A stretch of DNA of 64,000 nt, from assembly GCF_014851395.1 (NCBI RefSeq), contig NW_024041150.1:53773897-53837896 (forward strand). Direction: 5' to 3'. Numbering within the stretch: position 1 is the first letter of the stretch; each line of letters opens with the position of its first letter. The DNA is from Micropterus salmoides (Eukaryota > Chordata > Actinopteri > Centrarchiformes > Centrarchidae). Made by a program: the position numbers and the translations under genes. The notes under the pieces were generated by a model, which saw only the letters and a program-made list of their open reading frames with translations, was not told the origin of the DNA and searched no databases. Below, piece by piece: positions 35,930 to 46,710 of the stretch.

Positions 35930-36193
35930 TGTCTCTTCATGTCGTCCCAAACAGTCTGCAGTTCTTTGAATATGACGCTGTAACTTTCCATTGTGACGGT
36001 TACTCTGTCTCAACTGCATGGAAACTTGTACATAGATTAAAAGGGGAAGCTGTCTCATGTAGATCTACAAGTAAGGTGACAACAACAGAGGCAACCTGTA
36101 CCATTAAAAATGTATATCCAGAAGACAGTGGAGAATACTGGTGTGAGACTGGAGAGGAGAAGAGAAGCAACAGCGTCAACATCACTGTCACTG
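35930..36193 (+). CDS. Fc-receptor-like gene, exon 3 (first Ig domain)
   Basis: A 264-nt plus-strand exon, phase 1 at both ends, acceptor tttgtttcag, donor gtatgt. It encodes an 88-residue Ig domain: VSLHVVPNSLQFFEYD at the start, first cysteine in VTFHCDGY, core Trp in TAWKLV, and second cysteine in the motif EDSGEYWC. Two further cysteines (VSC, ATC) could form an extra bridge. Domains of this form occur in fish Fc-receptor-like and related Ig receptors, surface proteins that bind antibody or other ligands and signal in leukocytes. Further Ig, membrane and tail exons should follow on the plus strand, but the sequence enters a 500-N gap 46 bases later and none is seen after it. Start and leader exons join in frame (128 nt upstream of the first full Ig codon are accounted for by exons 1 and 2 and their introns). 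Confidence 0.8.
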
Positions 36194-36239
36194 GTATGTT
36201 TGCATTAAGACAACAATCTTTTGTCATAAATTGACCACG

Positions 36240-36739
36240 NNNNNNNNNNNNNNNNNNNNNNNNNNNNNNNNNNNNNNNNNNNNNNNNNNNNNNNNNNNNN
36301 NNNNNNNNNNNNNNNNNNNNNNNNNNNNNNNNNNNNNNNNNNNNNNNNNNNNNNNNNNNNNNNNNNNNNNNNNNNNNNNNNNNNNNNNNNNNNNNNNNNN
36401 NNNNNNNNNNNNNNNNNNNNNNNNNNNNNNNNNNNNNNNNNNNNNNNNNNNNNNNNNNNNNNNNNNNNNNNNNNNNNNNNNNNNNNNNNNNNNNNNNNNN
36501 NNNNNNNNNNNNNNNNNNNNNNNNNNNNNNNNNNNNNNNNNNNNNNNNNNNNNNNNNNNNNNNNNNNNNNNNNNNNNNNNNNNNNNNNNNNNNNNNNNNN
36601 NNNNNNNNNNNNNNNNNNNNNNNNNNNNNNNNNNNNNNNNNNNNNNNNNNNNNNNNNNNNNNNNNNNNNNNNNNNNNNNNNNNNNNNNNNNNNNNNNNNN
36701 NNNNNNNNNNNNNNNNNNNNNNNNNNNNNNNNNNNNNNN
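36240..36739. other. Assembly gap (500 N)
   Basis: Exactly 500 N between the Fc-receptor-like gene (plus) and the L-amino-acid oxidase gene (minus). Missing exons of either could lie here. Confidence 0.99.
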
Positions 36740-37853
36740 TTAAGCTCAACCAAAGGTGTTTTCTTATTCAAGTTAACTATTAGTTGACTGTATGGCAAAC
36801 ATTTGGAAAGGGCACTTGCACTAAAAGAAAGCCAAGTCATTCTCAACACACAGTTTTCTTATTTACACACTCAATGAGATCATGCCGTGTTTTACCTTCA
36901 CAGAATAATGGTCGTATTTTCTCAGTGCTTCCTCGCAGCCATAAATCTCCACATACTTATTCACCTACAATAAAGAATAGGAAGACTTCAGAGAACTGAT
37001 GCATGTTAAATCCAACATTTGGTCCAGAGTGAAGTATTGAATTACCTGCAATGAAATATGGTAGAGAACTATTGTTACTATAAAAACCTTCTGTATCAAC
37101 CTTAATGGTGGCAACAGTTAAAGCTGGCAACGTTGGAGAAACTAGCAAGAAACAGGGCTGTTGCACCTTGGGGCCAACGACCAGCCCATAAAGTAAAGGC
37201 AGGCAGTGGCCCATAGGTTCATTTTCTATACTGACTACTCTGTCCCCTCTGTTTCTGGTATCAGGAGATACTGACCTGAAAGCAACACAGAATGACTGAG
37301 AGCCTAACTGTTATAGTTTAGATTTTAAATTGTCACCTGCATCCTGAATCTTTTCCCCCTTATATAAATAAAAACATTTCCACTTTAAATTGATGCAGAA
37401 AATTTACCAGAATGCAGGAAATTAAGTGTTGTAATGCGAATTCCATAATTATCATCTCCAAACATATTGCATGTAATCCTGGACTCAGGGACAACGTGTC
37501 TCTGTGGGAAGATATGCTTGATGCTGAAGCTCTCCTTACTCACGTGTTTGCCTGAGCTGTTTATTTGAAAACTCAAATTGCCATCACAGTGTTTAAGGAT
37601 CAACATTTTCAGGAGGAGGAGGCCCAGACCCCCCACTTAATGTGTGACCCCTCAGATGTTGAAGCTAAACCTGCGCTCTTGCTTTTTAACAAGAAAATGA
37701 CTCACTAGAATGCAACAAAACCGTCTCTGGGATGACAGGTTTTCTGAAGGGAACAGTGGTTAAATTTCATCTCCCAGTTTAGGCAATTATGTCTTGAAGT
37801 TTAGCAAGTATGCTGTTCATAATTATTCATCACTCACCGTGATTATTACATAC
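36740..37853. other. No exon recognised
   Basis: Downstream of the last visible oxidase exon. A minus-strand stretch at 37636-37385 (IKHIFPQRHVVPESR) has coding-like texture but matches no family I know and shows no clear splice signals. Confidence 0.35.
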
Positions 37854-38055
37854 CTCCTGCAAAGCTTGCTGTAGCAGCTCTTCAGCCGACTTCCCTTTCT
37901 CACTTGGGCTCACATTGTATTTCAGGACATCAGGGTTTGTTTTCACTGTGGATGTTTTCTCCAGCAACCCGTTAACCAGATAAAAGGTGTTATCGTTATC
38001 CATGATGAATTTATTAAGTTGGACCCCCAGATCTTTAGCAACCGTGAGGACGATC
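37854..38055 (-). CDS. L-amino-acid oxidase, exon 4
   Basis: A 202-nt minus-strand exon, acceptor caacag before 38055, donor gtatgt after 37854. It enters in phase 2, continuing the preceding exon (…SFHK-IVLTVAKDLGVQLNKF…), and leaves in phase 0. It contains FYLVNGLLEKTSTVK, LKYNVSPSEKGKSAEELL and QQALQEV, regions typical of flavin L-amino-acid oxidases of the IL4I1/snake-venom type. Later exons, with most of the substrate domain and the C-terminal FAD region, are not found in the window. Confidence 0.85.
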
Positions 38056-38417
38056 CTGTTGACAGAGGTGATGGTGGCAGAGTCAGCTGGTGACTGCAAG
38101 TGTTTTGTACTGTGTTTGAGCCAAGACAGTAAATGAAAAAGATTCTTCTGATGCTTAGCGGCTACATTTCTACATCCCTTTGTGATCTTTAGTTAAGTAA
38201 CAAACACAACAGCGACGACCTCTTCTGGATTCTATCAAGCTCCATTTTCAGCTTACCTTTAATGTAAAAATAAATTGCTAGTATCCATGTTTGGATGGTA
38301 TCTTTCCAAATCAACCTCATAAAAAGCTGGAATGCCAATTTGTACACTTTTCAATGTAGCTTCAAAAGCTTCTCTTTTACACAGTCATGTTGGTCTGAGA
38401 TGGGGAAATCAACTCAC

Positions 38418-38530
38418 TTGTGAAAACTTGGGATCCTCATGGCTCCCAGTTCAGCATACCAGCCCTCTTCTTCATTCCTGTAGGTCTCCACCCGTCCTCC
38501 AACACGGCCGCTAGCCTCCAATATCGTTAC
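38418..38530 (-). CDS. L-amino-acid oxidase, exon 3
   Basis: The minus strand reads VTILEASGRVGGRVETYR then NEEEGWYAELGAMRIPS. The block LEASxRxGGR is the flavin-contact motif that follows the dinucleotide-binding fold in this family. The donor (gtgagt after 38418) leaves phase 2 and fits exon 4 perfectly. The upstream junction is abnormal: the only nearby ag (38532-38531) would give the wrong phase for exon 2, while the frame-preserving point (…tactg then ACAAGG) is not an AG. This may be a loss of function, a sequence error or an unusual splice site. Confidence 0.8.
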
Positions 38531-38629
38531 CTTGTCAGTACAGGTGAATATAAATAGATATTACAAATGAGGCAGGTCAAGTAATGTTTCAAAGGTACTA
38601 GGTGTAGCTACAGCAGGTACAGCTTTTGC

Positions 38630-39030
38630 TTTTCCTACTGCTTCTGGTACTACCACAATAACTATCGCTACTATTACTAGTCTTACTACAACTACTAACA
38701 ACTTCTGCTACCAGTACTGATAATAATTATACTGCTAATATTGCTGCTGATTCCAACACTACTGTTAATGCTACTACTACATTTGATGCTGAAACTACTA
38801 CTAGAAGTAATAATGCTGTTGTTGAATCTGCCATTGTTATACTACTTGTACTACCACTGCTGCTACTACTACTATTCTACTAAACTGCCACAACTACTGC
38901 TGCTGGTACTAATAATGCAGTTTTTACTATGGCAAATACTGCTACTACTAGTATTGCTTCTGCTGCTGTAAAACGTTTGCTGTCACTATTCTAACTATTC
39001 TTGCTACCTTCGTTACTACTATTAAAAATA
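38630..39030. repeat. Imperfect trinucleotide tract (ACT/GCT/TAC)
   Basis: About 400 bases dominated by act, gct and tac triplets, inside the oxidase intron between exons 2 and 3. Long leucine-rich frames across it arise only from the triplets. Confidence 0.75.
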
Positions 39031-39379
39031 ATTACCCATAATTTGTTTCAAAAAGTTAGATGTCCCTGATTTAAAAAGCTACATGTGTAACGGCTCCAAA
39101 GGCCGTGAATTAGTTTGTGGTAATTTGATTTATTGTAAATGTAAAAACATAACATGAAATGAATGGCAGGGCCCTTAACATGGCTCCTGTGTCAAAATCT
39201 AATTATTGCAAATTATCACAAACCAGTGTGGTTACAGGGGTTAGGGAGAAGTTAAAAGGAGCCCTGCATGTAATTTATTCCCCCTAGACTCCATATTGGG
39301 TTAATCTGCAGGCCCCAAACCCCCAAATATTTTGGTAGAAATATTATCTGTGTATGTGTGTGTATGCGTGTGTATGTAC

Positions 39380-39601
39380 CGTGTGTCCGGCGTTGCAGTA
39401 ACTTGGCAGCTGTCAGTCCAGCCATGCCAGCTCCAACAATAACAACATGATGAGGTGTATTAATTTTTGGAAGGCCCGTCTGCACAGTCTGCAGCAGCTC
39501 ATCGTAGTCATGATCTTTCAGACAATCAGCCAGTTGTTGCTTCAGGTTGAAAGCAGAAGTGTCACTGGGGTACAGTGTGAGCAGCAGCACACTGACAGCA
39601 A
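39380..39601 (-). CDS. L-amino-acid oxidase, exon 2 (FAD-binding fold)
   Basis: A 222-nt minus-strand exon, acceptor gttttccag before 39601, donor gtacat after 39380, phase 1 at both ends. It encodes the rest of the signal peptide (AVSVLLLTLYPSDTSAF), a linker, and VVIVGAGMAGLTAAKLLQ, the GxGxxG dinucleotide-binding motif. L-amino-acid oxidases deaminate amino acids and release H2O2 and ammonia. In fish, secreted members act as antibacterial factors in mucus or serum, and the mammalian relative IL4I1 is an immune enzyme. The signal peptide indicates secretion here. Confidence 0.88.
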
Positions 39602-40156
39602 CTGGAAAACACACACGATCCAACTTTAATCAAATTCTTTTTAATCTTTACTGATTCACTGTAGTTGCTTTTTCCCCTGAAGCAAAGTTGTAGAGCCAAA
39701 ATCTAGTTGAGCCGCTACAGCAGAGACACTCAACTGTACTTGACCCTGTTTGCATCACATTTACAGTGAATACGTTTCTGTTCCGACATTTACAGGCTGG
39801 AGTTTCCTCGGTCGAATAAAATTCTTCTAGACAAGCAAAAATTGACTCATTTAATCATAAACTGATGAAAACCAAACTGTAGAAGTGTAAACCTCACAGA
39901 GCAGAAGTATAACTGTCTTCAGTGGGTTTGAATCACTGACAGGGAAAAAATCAAAGGACTGCAGAGAGGAAATGTGCACTTTCAGCACATATTCTCTTTT
40001 AGGCTACTCGTGGACAGAACTCGACACTATTTACTACCAGCCAGATCAGGTTGCCAAAAGTGTTTACAGAACAAAGTGTCTCAAAGACAGTAAAAGTTAA
40101 AAAAATAAATAAAATAAAAGTGTTCCTTCAATATTAATTTGCTAGAAAATACTCAC

Positions 40157-40187
40157 AGAATTTCCATTTTGGCTCACGCAGATCCAT
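40157..40187 (-). CDS. L-amino-acid oxidase, exon 1 (start)
   Basis: ATG at 40187-40185 opens MDLREPKWKF before a consensus donor (gtgagt). It leaves phase 1 and joins to exon 2 as …KWKFFAVSVLLLTLY…, making a good signal peptide with a basic N-region. This start is preferred to non-ATG readings of exon 2 alone. Confidence 0.7.
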
Positions 40188-40754
40188 CTCAGTTATTAAG
40201 ACTATTACGTCTTCTTTCCCTCTTCGGTGACATGAAGAGGATGAAGAAGAGAAATATACACAATAGACAGCAGGTTTTAATCCTGGAACATCGTGACTTC
40301 TCTGTCTGACAAAACTGTGTCATTTTGTCAAAGACATTTACTTTTGCATTCAATGTAATTTGATGATCATATTATTCAAACATGTACAGAATTTATTTAA
40401 CAAAAGAAAACCTGAAGAAACTCTCAAGAAAAACACAATCATGTGATTGTGAGTGTAACTTTAAGTTTTGAGAAAATGTTATGGATTTTACAAATTCTGT
40501 AAATTCCTTAAATGTACATATTTGCTGTTAAATTCAATATATGTTACTATTTGCACATTTGAATTATAGTCTAAGATAAAATTTCGTGAAAAATTACATA
40601 TTCTTACCCTTTGAAGAGCTAAAATGTCAGAATCTGCCGTTAGAGTAAGTTGAAAGGAAACCGTGGCCTCTTAAATACGTTCTTGTCAGACAAGCATGAC
40701 TGCAAATGTTATGCCCTCGTGCTTTTATATAAGTTTGTCCTGGTATGCATTATT

Positions 40755-40825
40755 CACCATCCATCCATCCATCCATCCAGCCATCGTCAACCGCTTATCC
40801 TGCGTACAGGTGCGTGGGTGCATTA
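40755..40825. repeat. LINE/SINE 3' end with CATC repeats
   Basis: ccatccatccatcc followed by caaccgcttatcctgcgtac, a common fish retroposon end. Related pieces lie at about 41274-41325 and 44665-44765. Confidence 0.6.
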
Positions 40826-41489
40826 GTCACCAAGTCCTCAGAATCAGGTGAGAGAGACGGTCTAGAGTTTTAAAGGGTAGTCTTTTGAATTCTATGGTCT
40901 TTTTTGGGGACTAGAGATGAAAATAACCTTTTTTGGCAAAAAAAAAGTTAAATCCTTTGGTTGACATTAATAAATAATGTATTTAGAAAACCTATCAGTT
41001 GTATTTTATAGTGAGAAAATCAACTGAAGGTCACAGCAGCATTAAAAAACAACAATATTTTGTGGGGATGTCAGTTCATTTCAGAAGAATCTGCTTGATC
41101 AGTGGTTTTATTTGTGAGTGTAAGTAAACTGAAGTACAGTACATTAAATTACTTTGAATGGAAGCTCAAAAGTTATCCCACAGCCAACACAAACTCTTGC
41201 AATGTGACCTAATACATATGCTTTACATGGCACGTCAATAGCTCCTACAAATAGTAGGTACAACAGTACTTTTTCCATCCATCCATCCATCGTCCACCGC
41301 TTATCCTGCATACAGGGTCGCGGGACAGTACTTTTAAAAATATTTATTTATGTATAAATGTAAAACGAATACAGTGATAAAGTATTCAAAATATAAACTA
41401 TAGTGGAAAATCCTCATCACGTCAATCCTGTAATCATAAAACAGAAACACTGTGTAGTGACATCATGGTTTACTCTCACTATGGTGGTG

Positions 41490-41640
41490 ATCCAAAGAAG
41501 GTTAAAGTCAAAGGCAACTGGACTTGGTTGAAGATACTAGAAGACGTTTCGTCCCTCATCCAAGAGACTTCTTCAGTTCTGACAAGACCAGTAGGGAAAT
41601 TCAGCTATTTAACATCTGTGGAATCATTTGCCAGGATCAT
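41490..41640. repeat. Dispersed repeat (possibly retrotransposon-derived)
   Basis: Contains gaagacgtttcgtccctc and ccaagagacttcttcagttc, words recurrent in fish genomes. The family is not certain. Confidence 0.45.
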
Positions 41641-41824
41641 CGATGCTGCTGGTTTGTTAGTGCTCCTGGCTGTGGTAACGACAGTCGTTATGGCCGTTAG
41701 AAACCTCCCATGACCAAGTCTGAACGACCATCGTTGGTATCGTCACCTGAGGCCAAGAGGTTATGCTTGTTATGGTTCCTGGGAAGTGATGAAAGGACAG
41801 CATTGTAAGTGGTGGCGTTACCCC

Positions 41825-41975
41825 CAACACTGCTCCTAACACATCAACTATGAGGACAAAATGATCACTTTGCTGCCTAATATATCCCACCCACCCACAT
41901 GTGCCACGGTAACAAGATAATCTGTGTTATTCACTTCACCTGTCAGTGGTCATAATGTTATGGCTGATCGGTGTA
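41825..41975. repeat. Tc1/mariner-type terminal fragment
   Basis: Ends cataatgttatggctgatc then ggtgta at a TA, a known Tc1/mariner-like terminus in fish. The same fragment occurs at about 53137-53286 as part of the block duplication. Confidence 0.6.
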
Positions 41976-43249
41976 CATTGTGCATACATTTCTTTTATTG
42001 TGGACTTTTACAGTATATAGTACTTTTTACTGTCCTGGGAATTTATTATCTGTTTAAGAAATCCAGGAAATGTTGAATAAAAAGTCCTAAATCTCCCCCA
42101 TTCCAACTCTTTCACTGCCGCTGCTTTGTTCCTTTATTGTGTGCATCGTTTGCACACACGTGTGATGTATTTTTTAACTTTCCTCCTCAGAGTGGATGGA
42201 AGTGATTGTATTCAGATGTGAAAATGTCACTTTGAGACTTCAGGGTTTGTCAGCTCAGAGTTCAAGTTCAGACTTGGAATGAGTTCACAAAGCCCACAGA
42301 TCACTTCTGAGGAAAGTAGGAGGTTCACTTTTCACATGTTTTTCAGGCATGTTTGTCCAATTTCTGTCAACATGAAGCCTCCTTGACAGCTTTATGTTGG
42401 AGAAAAATTTAAGTATCCCCAAAACATGTATGGGTGCAAGAGATGGCATCTGGTATTGTACTGGAAAGAGTAACTAACCACATAATTAGAGGAAAGGCAG
42501 GGAAATTTGCAAATGTGTGGAAACACAATTCTCACGCAGTGAAAAACAAATCTATATTATGAAAATGTTGACTAGCGAGAATCATCTCCACCCAATTTAT
42601 GCAACTCGGCATACGGTGTGATCGTAAAGTAACCCGTGTGCGCTAAGACTCAGCCAGCAGACCCGCTGGTAGAGTTTTGCATTATAAACATCTGAAACCT
42701 GAAGCACAATCTGGCTCTGTTTGGGACTGTGAGTTGCACTTCATTAGAGCTGCAGAAGTTAACATAAGGATTTGCGCTGAGATGTGAGAGGGGAGCACAG
42801 AAAAGTATAGGTCAGGTAGACATTTTAAAAAATATTATGATTTTTTATTAAATAATGATGTAAGTCTTATAATATTACGATTTTCTTCTGGACATACAGT
42901 ATAAATGAACAAAGATATGTGAGATGTGCAGAAAGTTTTGAACATGAGCAGAAAACCTGCTGAAACAAAGTCCAGGCGTATATAACTGAATTGAAATTAA
43001 ATAATTTATAATAAAGTTAAAAAGGTGCCCCAACAGATAACTTTTCAGTCCTGTGCATAAATCTTTTAGTTGAATCAAGCAAAATAATTATTATTTATTA
43101 TATAAATTTATAATAATTTATTATGTCATCAACTACTATAGAGGATAATAAAGTAAAGAAACAACATTTTGATTTTGGGACGTTTTACATTAATTTCAGG
43201 ACGGTTCAGGGACGGAGGTCAAAAAAGTTAGTCTGGAGCCCTGGTTTGT

Positions 43250-43395
43250 AATTTCCCACCTTGTGAGGAGACTTGTGAGTCTTCAGTGCAGTTTCTCTTG
43301 GCCTTCACCATGACCACTATGTGAAAGCACTGGTCATTGTAAACTTCAAGGTCCTCCAAACTCTTGTCTTTGAGGCCGTCCAGAGTGGTGGGATT
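43250..43395 (-). other. Possible exon of unknown protein, block unit 1
   Basis: The minus strand reads NPTTLDGLKDKSLEDLEVYN, DQCFHIVVMVKAKRNC and TEDSQVSSQGG without a stop for about 48 codons. It is repeated with one clear residue change at 55419-55567 and in part at 54547-54632. It has a coding-like composition, but I do not recognise a family and splice signals are weak. Confidence 0.3.
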
Positions 43396-44699
43396 ACTTT
43401 AACTTTGGGATATGTTTGCTGTGATTCAGCTACTTTCTACCGTTCATACAACACTGTGCTTTTTGCAAGTGCAGAAATGTTTAAATCCTAATTCTTAATC
43501 CAAAATTTAACTCTCTGTCTCACACACATAGAAACACAAATACCAACACACTAGTTTTTCTGTCTATGTGGGGACAGGCACATCCCAATCTGGTAACAGA
43601 ATCTCACAATAGGCCTGCGGTTGGAAGTCAGATTTTCAAAATATAAGCCCTCAGTTGGTAACAGGATCTTACCGTGTGGCCACGGACAGGGTTGAAGTTT
43701 TGAAATAAGTCATTAATTTCACATTTCTGCATTTTCAGCGATGCTTTGCATTTTATTCTTATTCTGTTTGTTTTCGGTCGACTACAACTTCTGCATACCG
43801 AGCCAAAGCAACAGTTAAAATGTAAAAATGTTATTTAAGATTTATTTTTCAATTCCAACTCCCAAATCTGATTTTTTACTTTTCAGCTTCTTCAACAGTG
43901 CAGTCAATACATTTGAGATTTTCCAGACAAGGAATTTCTCTATTTAAAACTTTCTGTACATGGTGTACACATTTACTATTGAACATGTTATCACTGTAAT
44001 TGTTTTACCTTTATATTGAAATAAATTTGGTCATAAAAATTGTGTTTGTAGTACAGTCCTGTATATGGTGTAAATTACTATGAATTGCTACTTAACACAC
44101 ATCAAGTTAGCTTTTGAGCTGGTCATGTCCAACTCAATACAGACAATTATTCCTCGAAATGACAAATCTAGACTAAACTGCCCTTTCTGTAGCTTTGTAA
44201 AGACAACACAAAATTACAGTAAACAGACATCTCTCAACACATACTCTTATGCAACACAATACATACTCTCATATACATTAGACAGGTACCCATATAAGTA
44301 AGCACACTGACGCCTTCTCACGATAGTTGATTGCACAACCACTGTTGGCTGCATTTCCCACAATGAGTGTAATGAGATATTGCACAACCTTAACATCTTT
44401 GCTGTTCCTGAGAAACTAACGTAGGTGGGTTAAGTTGTGCAGTATACATTTTTATGTTTAAAATACACAGGTGTGGGTAGCACAAATGAGTAAAAACATT
44501 TTTTAGGAACGGCAACTTTCACATTCCTTTTTTAAAACTGTACTTTTTCTCTTTACTTGAGTATTTTTCGGGCCCAGTAATCTACTTTTAACTTTGCTAC
44601 ATTTACTTAAAAGGTAAAATACAATCACTACAAACAGTTTCAAAACACCAGTTCCCACCTTAATGTACATCCATCCATCAATCGTCAAATGCCTATCAT

Positions 44700-45360
44700 A
44701 CATACAGGGTCGCGGAAGCTGAAGCCAATCCCAGCTGACATCGAGCGAGCCCAGCGGGTGGTACCGGACACAAACAACGTGCGTAGCATGGAGAAAACAC
44801 AGCAATAAAACAAGACACCGCGGTCTTTAAATATCCCTTGGAGTCTAACAGAAATTCACCACATGAAGCTTGTACAAGTTACAATAACAAGGTTATCGAA
44901 CTATCTGCTGTCTAGACATACTAAAGCCTCTTACGTGTCGCTTTGGTAGCGAGTAGATGCGTCAGTCCTTTTAGGAAATCCAGCGGAGTTTCTCTCGGCT
45001 CGACTATGACGATGCCGGTAGTTTCAACGGCACAGCTGATTCTTCGGCGACAGCAAGAGGAATCACTGGTTGAGAGGGTAGGGTTGAGAGGGTAGAGCAC
45101 GGACATGATCTTCTCAGTTAAGCACGGAGTTTATCCGTCTTCTTCTTGAATCAAACGTTATCTTCTGTAACAGTTTCTTTTGGGATCCAAAATTGTTGGT
45201 AACACAAAGAAAAAATAATAGAGGTAGAAAAAGAAGAAAACAGAGTTGCAAGTCCAGCGAGTGAAGTCTGTATTCAGGACAAAGAAAGTTCAGCGCTGAG
45301 AAAATTGTGTCTCCTATCACCGCTCGCCTGTTTTACAGTCCTTTGCGTGAGATAACTCCA
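44700..45360. other. No gene recognised
   Basis: A minus-strand frame of 61 codons (45106-44921) reads IVIVEPRETPLDFLKGL near its middle, but it has no family match that I know and no convincing exon borders. Confidence 0.3.
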
Positions 45361-45729
45361 AACTCAGGCTTTTGGGACTCCAAGGGCCCTGCAGGATGTC
45401 ACAAGGCTCAGTCTCTGTTCTCTAGCTTGTCCTTTGTCTACAGACTTGCATGACGGGCTCCTTAGTGACCTGAAGACCCATTTTTGTTGTCATGGATGTG
45501 AGGCCCAACAGTGGGAACGCTTATAATGAGAGGAGTACCCTTAGAAGACACAAATACATTCACACTGCATCATTTTGACATTATTTACACACCCGGGCTA
45601 GCTGTTTACTCCTGCTTCTCCTCCTGTTATCATGTGAATGTGCTTGACTAGTGTGATGACAACTGAGGAAGTTTGATTTGCTATAAGAGAACTCCTTAGT
45701 CAGAGCTAAGGAGGCATGAGCAGCCAAGA

Positions 45730-45960
45730 CTCCCGTCTCATGCCCTCCCGCCTGGTGCCTTCCGCTAGTTTCTATGTTGCAATATAAAAGCTCTCGTCTG
45801 GTTCTTTCTGTCTTCCTCGTACTTTGGTGTTTTTGAAATGAATAGTAACGGCAATCATGCTAATGAATAAAAATATGTCCGTCTATAAGATAACAGACGT
45901 TATTATGTTGTATTCTAGCAATCTGGTTGAAAGATTGTTTTAAACATAGTTTTAAATCCC
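45730..45960. repeat. Inverted partner of the minisatellite border
   Basis: The reverse complement of 45730-45785 reads tagaaactagcggaaggca then about two 15-bp units, the same junction as at 46690-46740. The part at 45895-45960 matches the dispersed repeat next to the array. Together they form one arm of a large imperfect palindrome centred near 46.2 kb. Confidence 0.65.
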
Positions 45961-46319
45961 GCTGGAGATATTCATATCCACTGTTGTTACTGTATTAGAC
46001 AGGCTATAAACTCCTGTTACTTGTATGCTTGCTTGTATGTCCATGCAATTGACGTAGGCAAGCAAGTCAGCTTGTGTTTAGGCCTATAAGTGAGCTGGTG
46101 AACATCTACAGTCACATGTATAGCTTAATCCTTTTGTCTTTTTAGGGTGACAATTTTACCACCAGTCCAGGGACAGTAGATGTAAATAGCAATTTGCTTA
46201 ATGCTGGCACATTGTATATTTATGTATTATTAATGTACATTGTCCCTCTCAAATAAGCCTGAAATAAAAAAAGAGTGGGCTATGTTGGACATGGACACAA
46301 CAATAACATCCAGAAATGT

Positions 46320-46625
46320 GCAAAGTATATCTATGGCCAAAAGCGTAATTTAAGAGTTTATACGTTTTTAATTGATTGCATGAATGAATTCACCCGTGAC
46401 TCCGACACTTTTTCCTTCTGCTGCTGCTGCTTCTTCTCTTGAATAAGATCGGATTGCAAACAACGTTTGGGTGCATACCGCCATCTACTGTACAGAATGT
46501 GTAACACACACATAATTCGCAATTTCCATTTTGACACCTGAAACTACGTTTAAAACAATCTTTCTACCAGATTGCTGGAATAGCACTAAAATAGCATTAT
46601 CATTAGCATGACAGTCTTCATTTAT
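46320..46625 (-). repeat. Dispersed repeat, inverted partner of 31897-32190
   Basis: Same order of landmarks as the copy at 31897 but reversed (taccgccatctactgtacag; tctttctaccagattgctgg). It stands directly before the minisatellite. Confidence 0.65.
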
Positions 46626-46710
46626 CAGTTGAAAAACACCAAAGAACAACGCAGAAATAGCGAACAAGACGCAAGCTTTTATTTTGATATGTAGAAACTA
46701 ACGGAAGGCA

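Larger units (their letters stand above)
41817..44665. repeat. Duplicated block, unit 1
   Basis: About 2.85 kb that recurs nearly identically from 53128 on. A 67-codon minus-strand frame at 42875-43078 is translated without any change at 54180-54383. No known protein domain is seen in it. Confidence 0.85.

Noticed and set aside
37385..37636. Minus-strand frame with coding-like texture (IKHIFPQRHVVPESR)
   Set aside because: It lies where a further oxidase exon might be, but it does not resemble that family and has no clear splice borders.
38741..38971. Leucine-rich frame resembling a membrane segment
   Set aside because: It is produced by the imperfect trinucleotide tract in the oxidase intron.
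44921..45106. 61-codon minus-strand frame (IVIVEPRETPLDFLKGL)
   Set aside because: Plausible texture, but no recognised family, no convincing exon borders and no second copy to test conservation.
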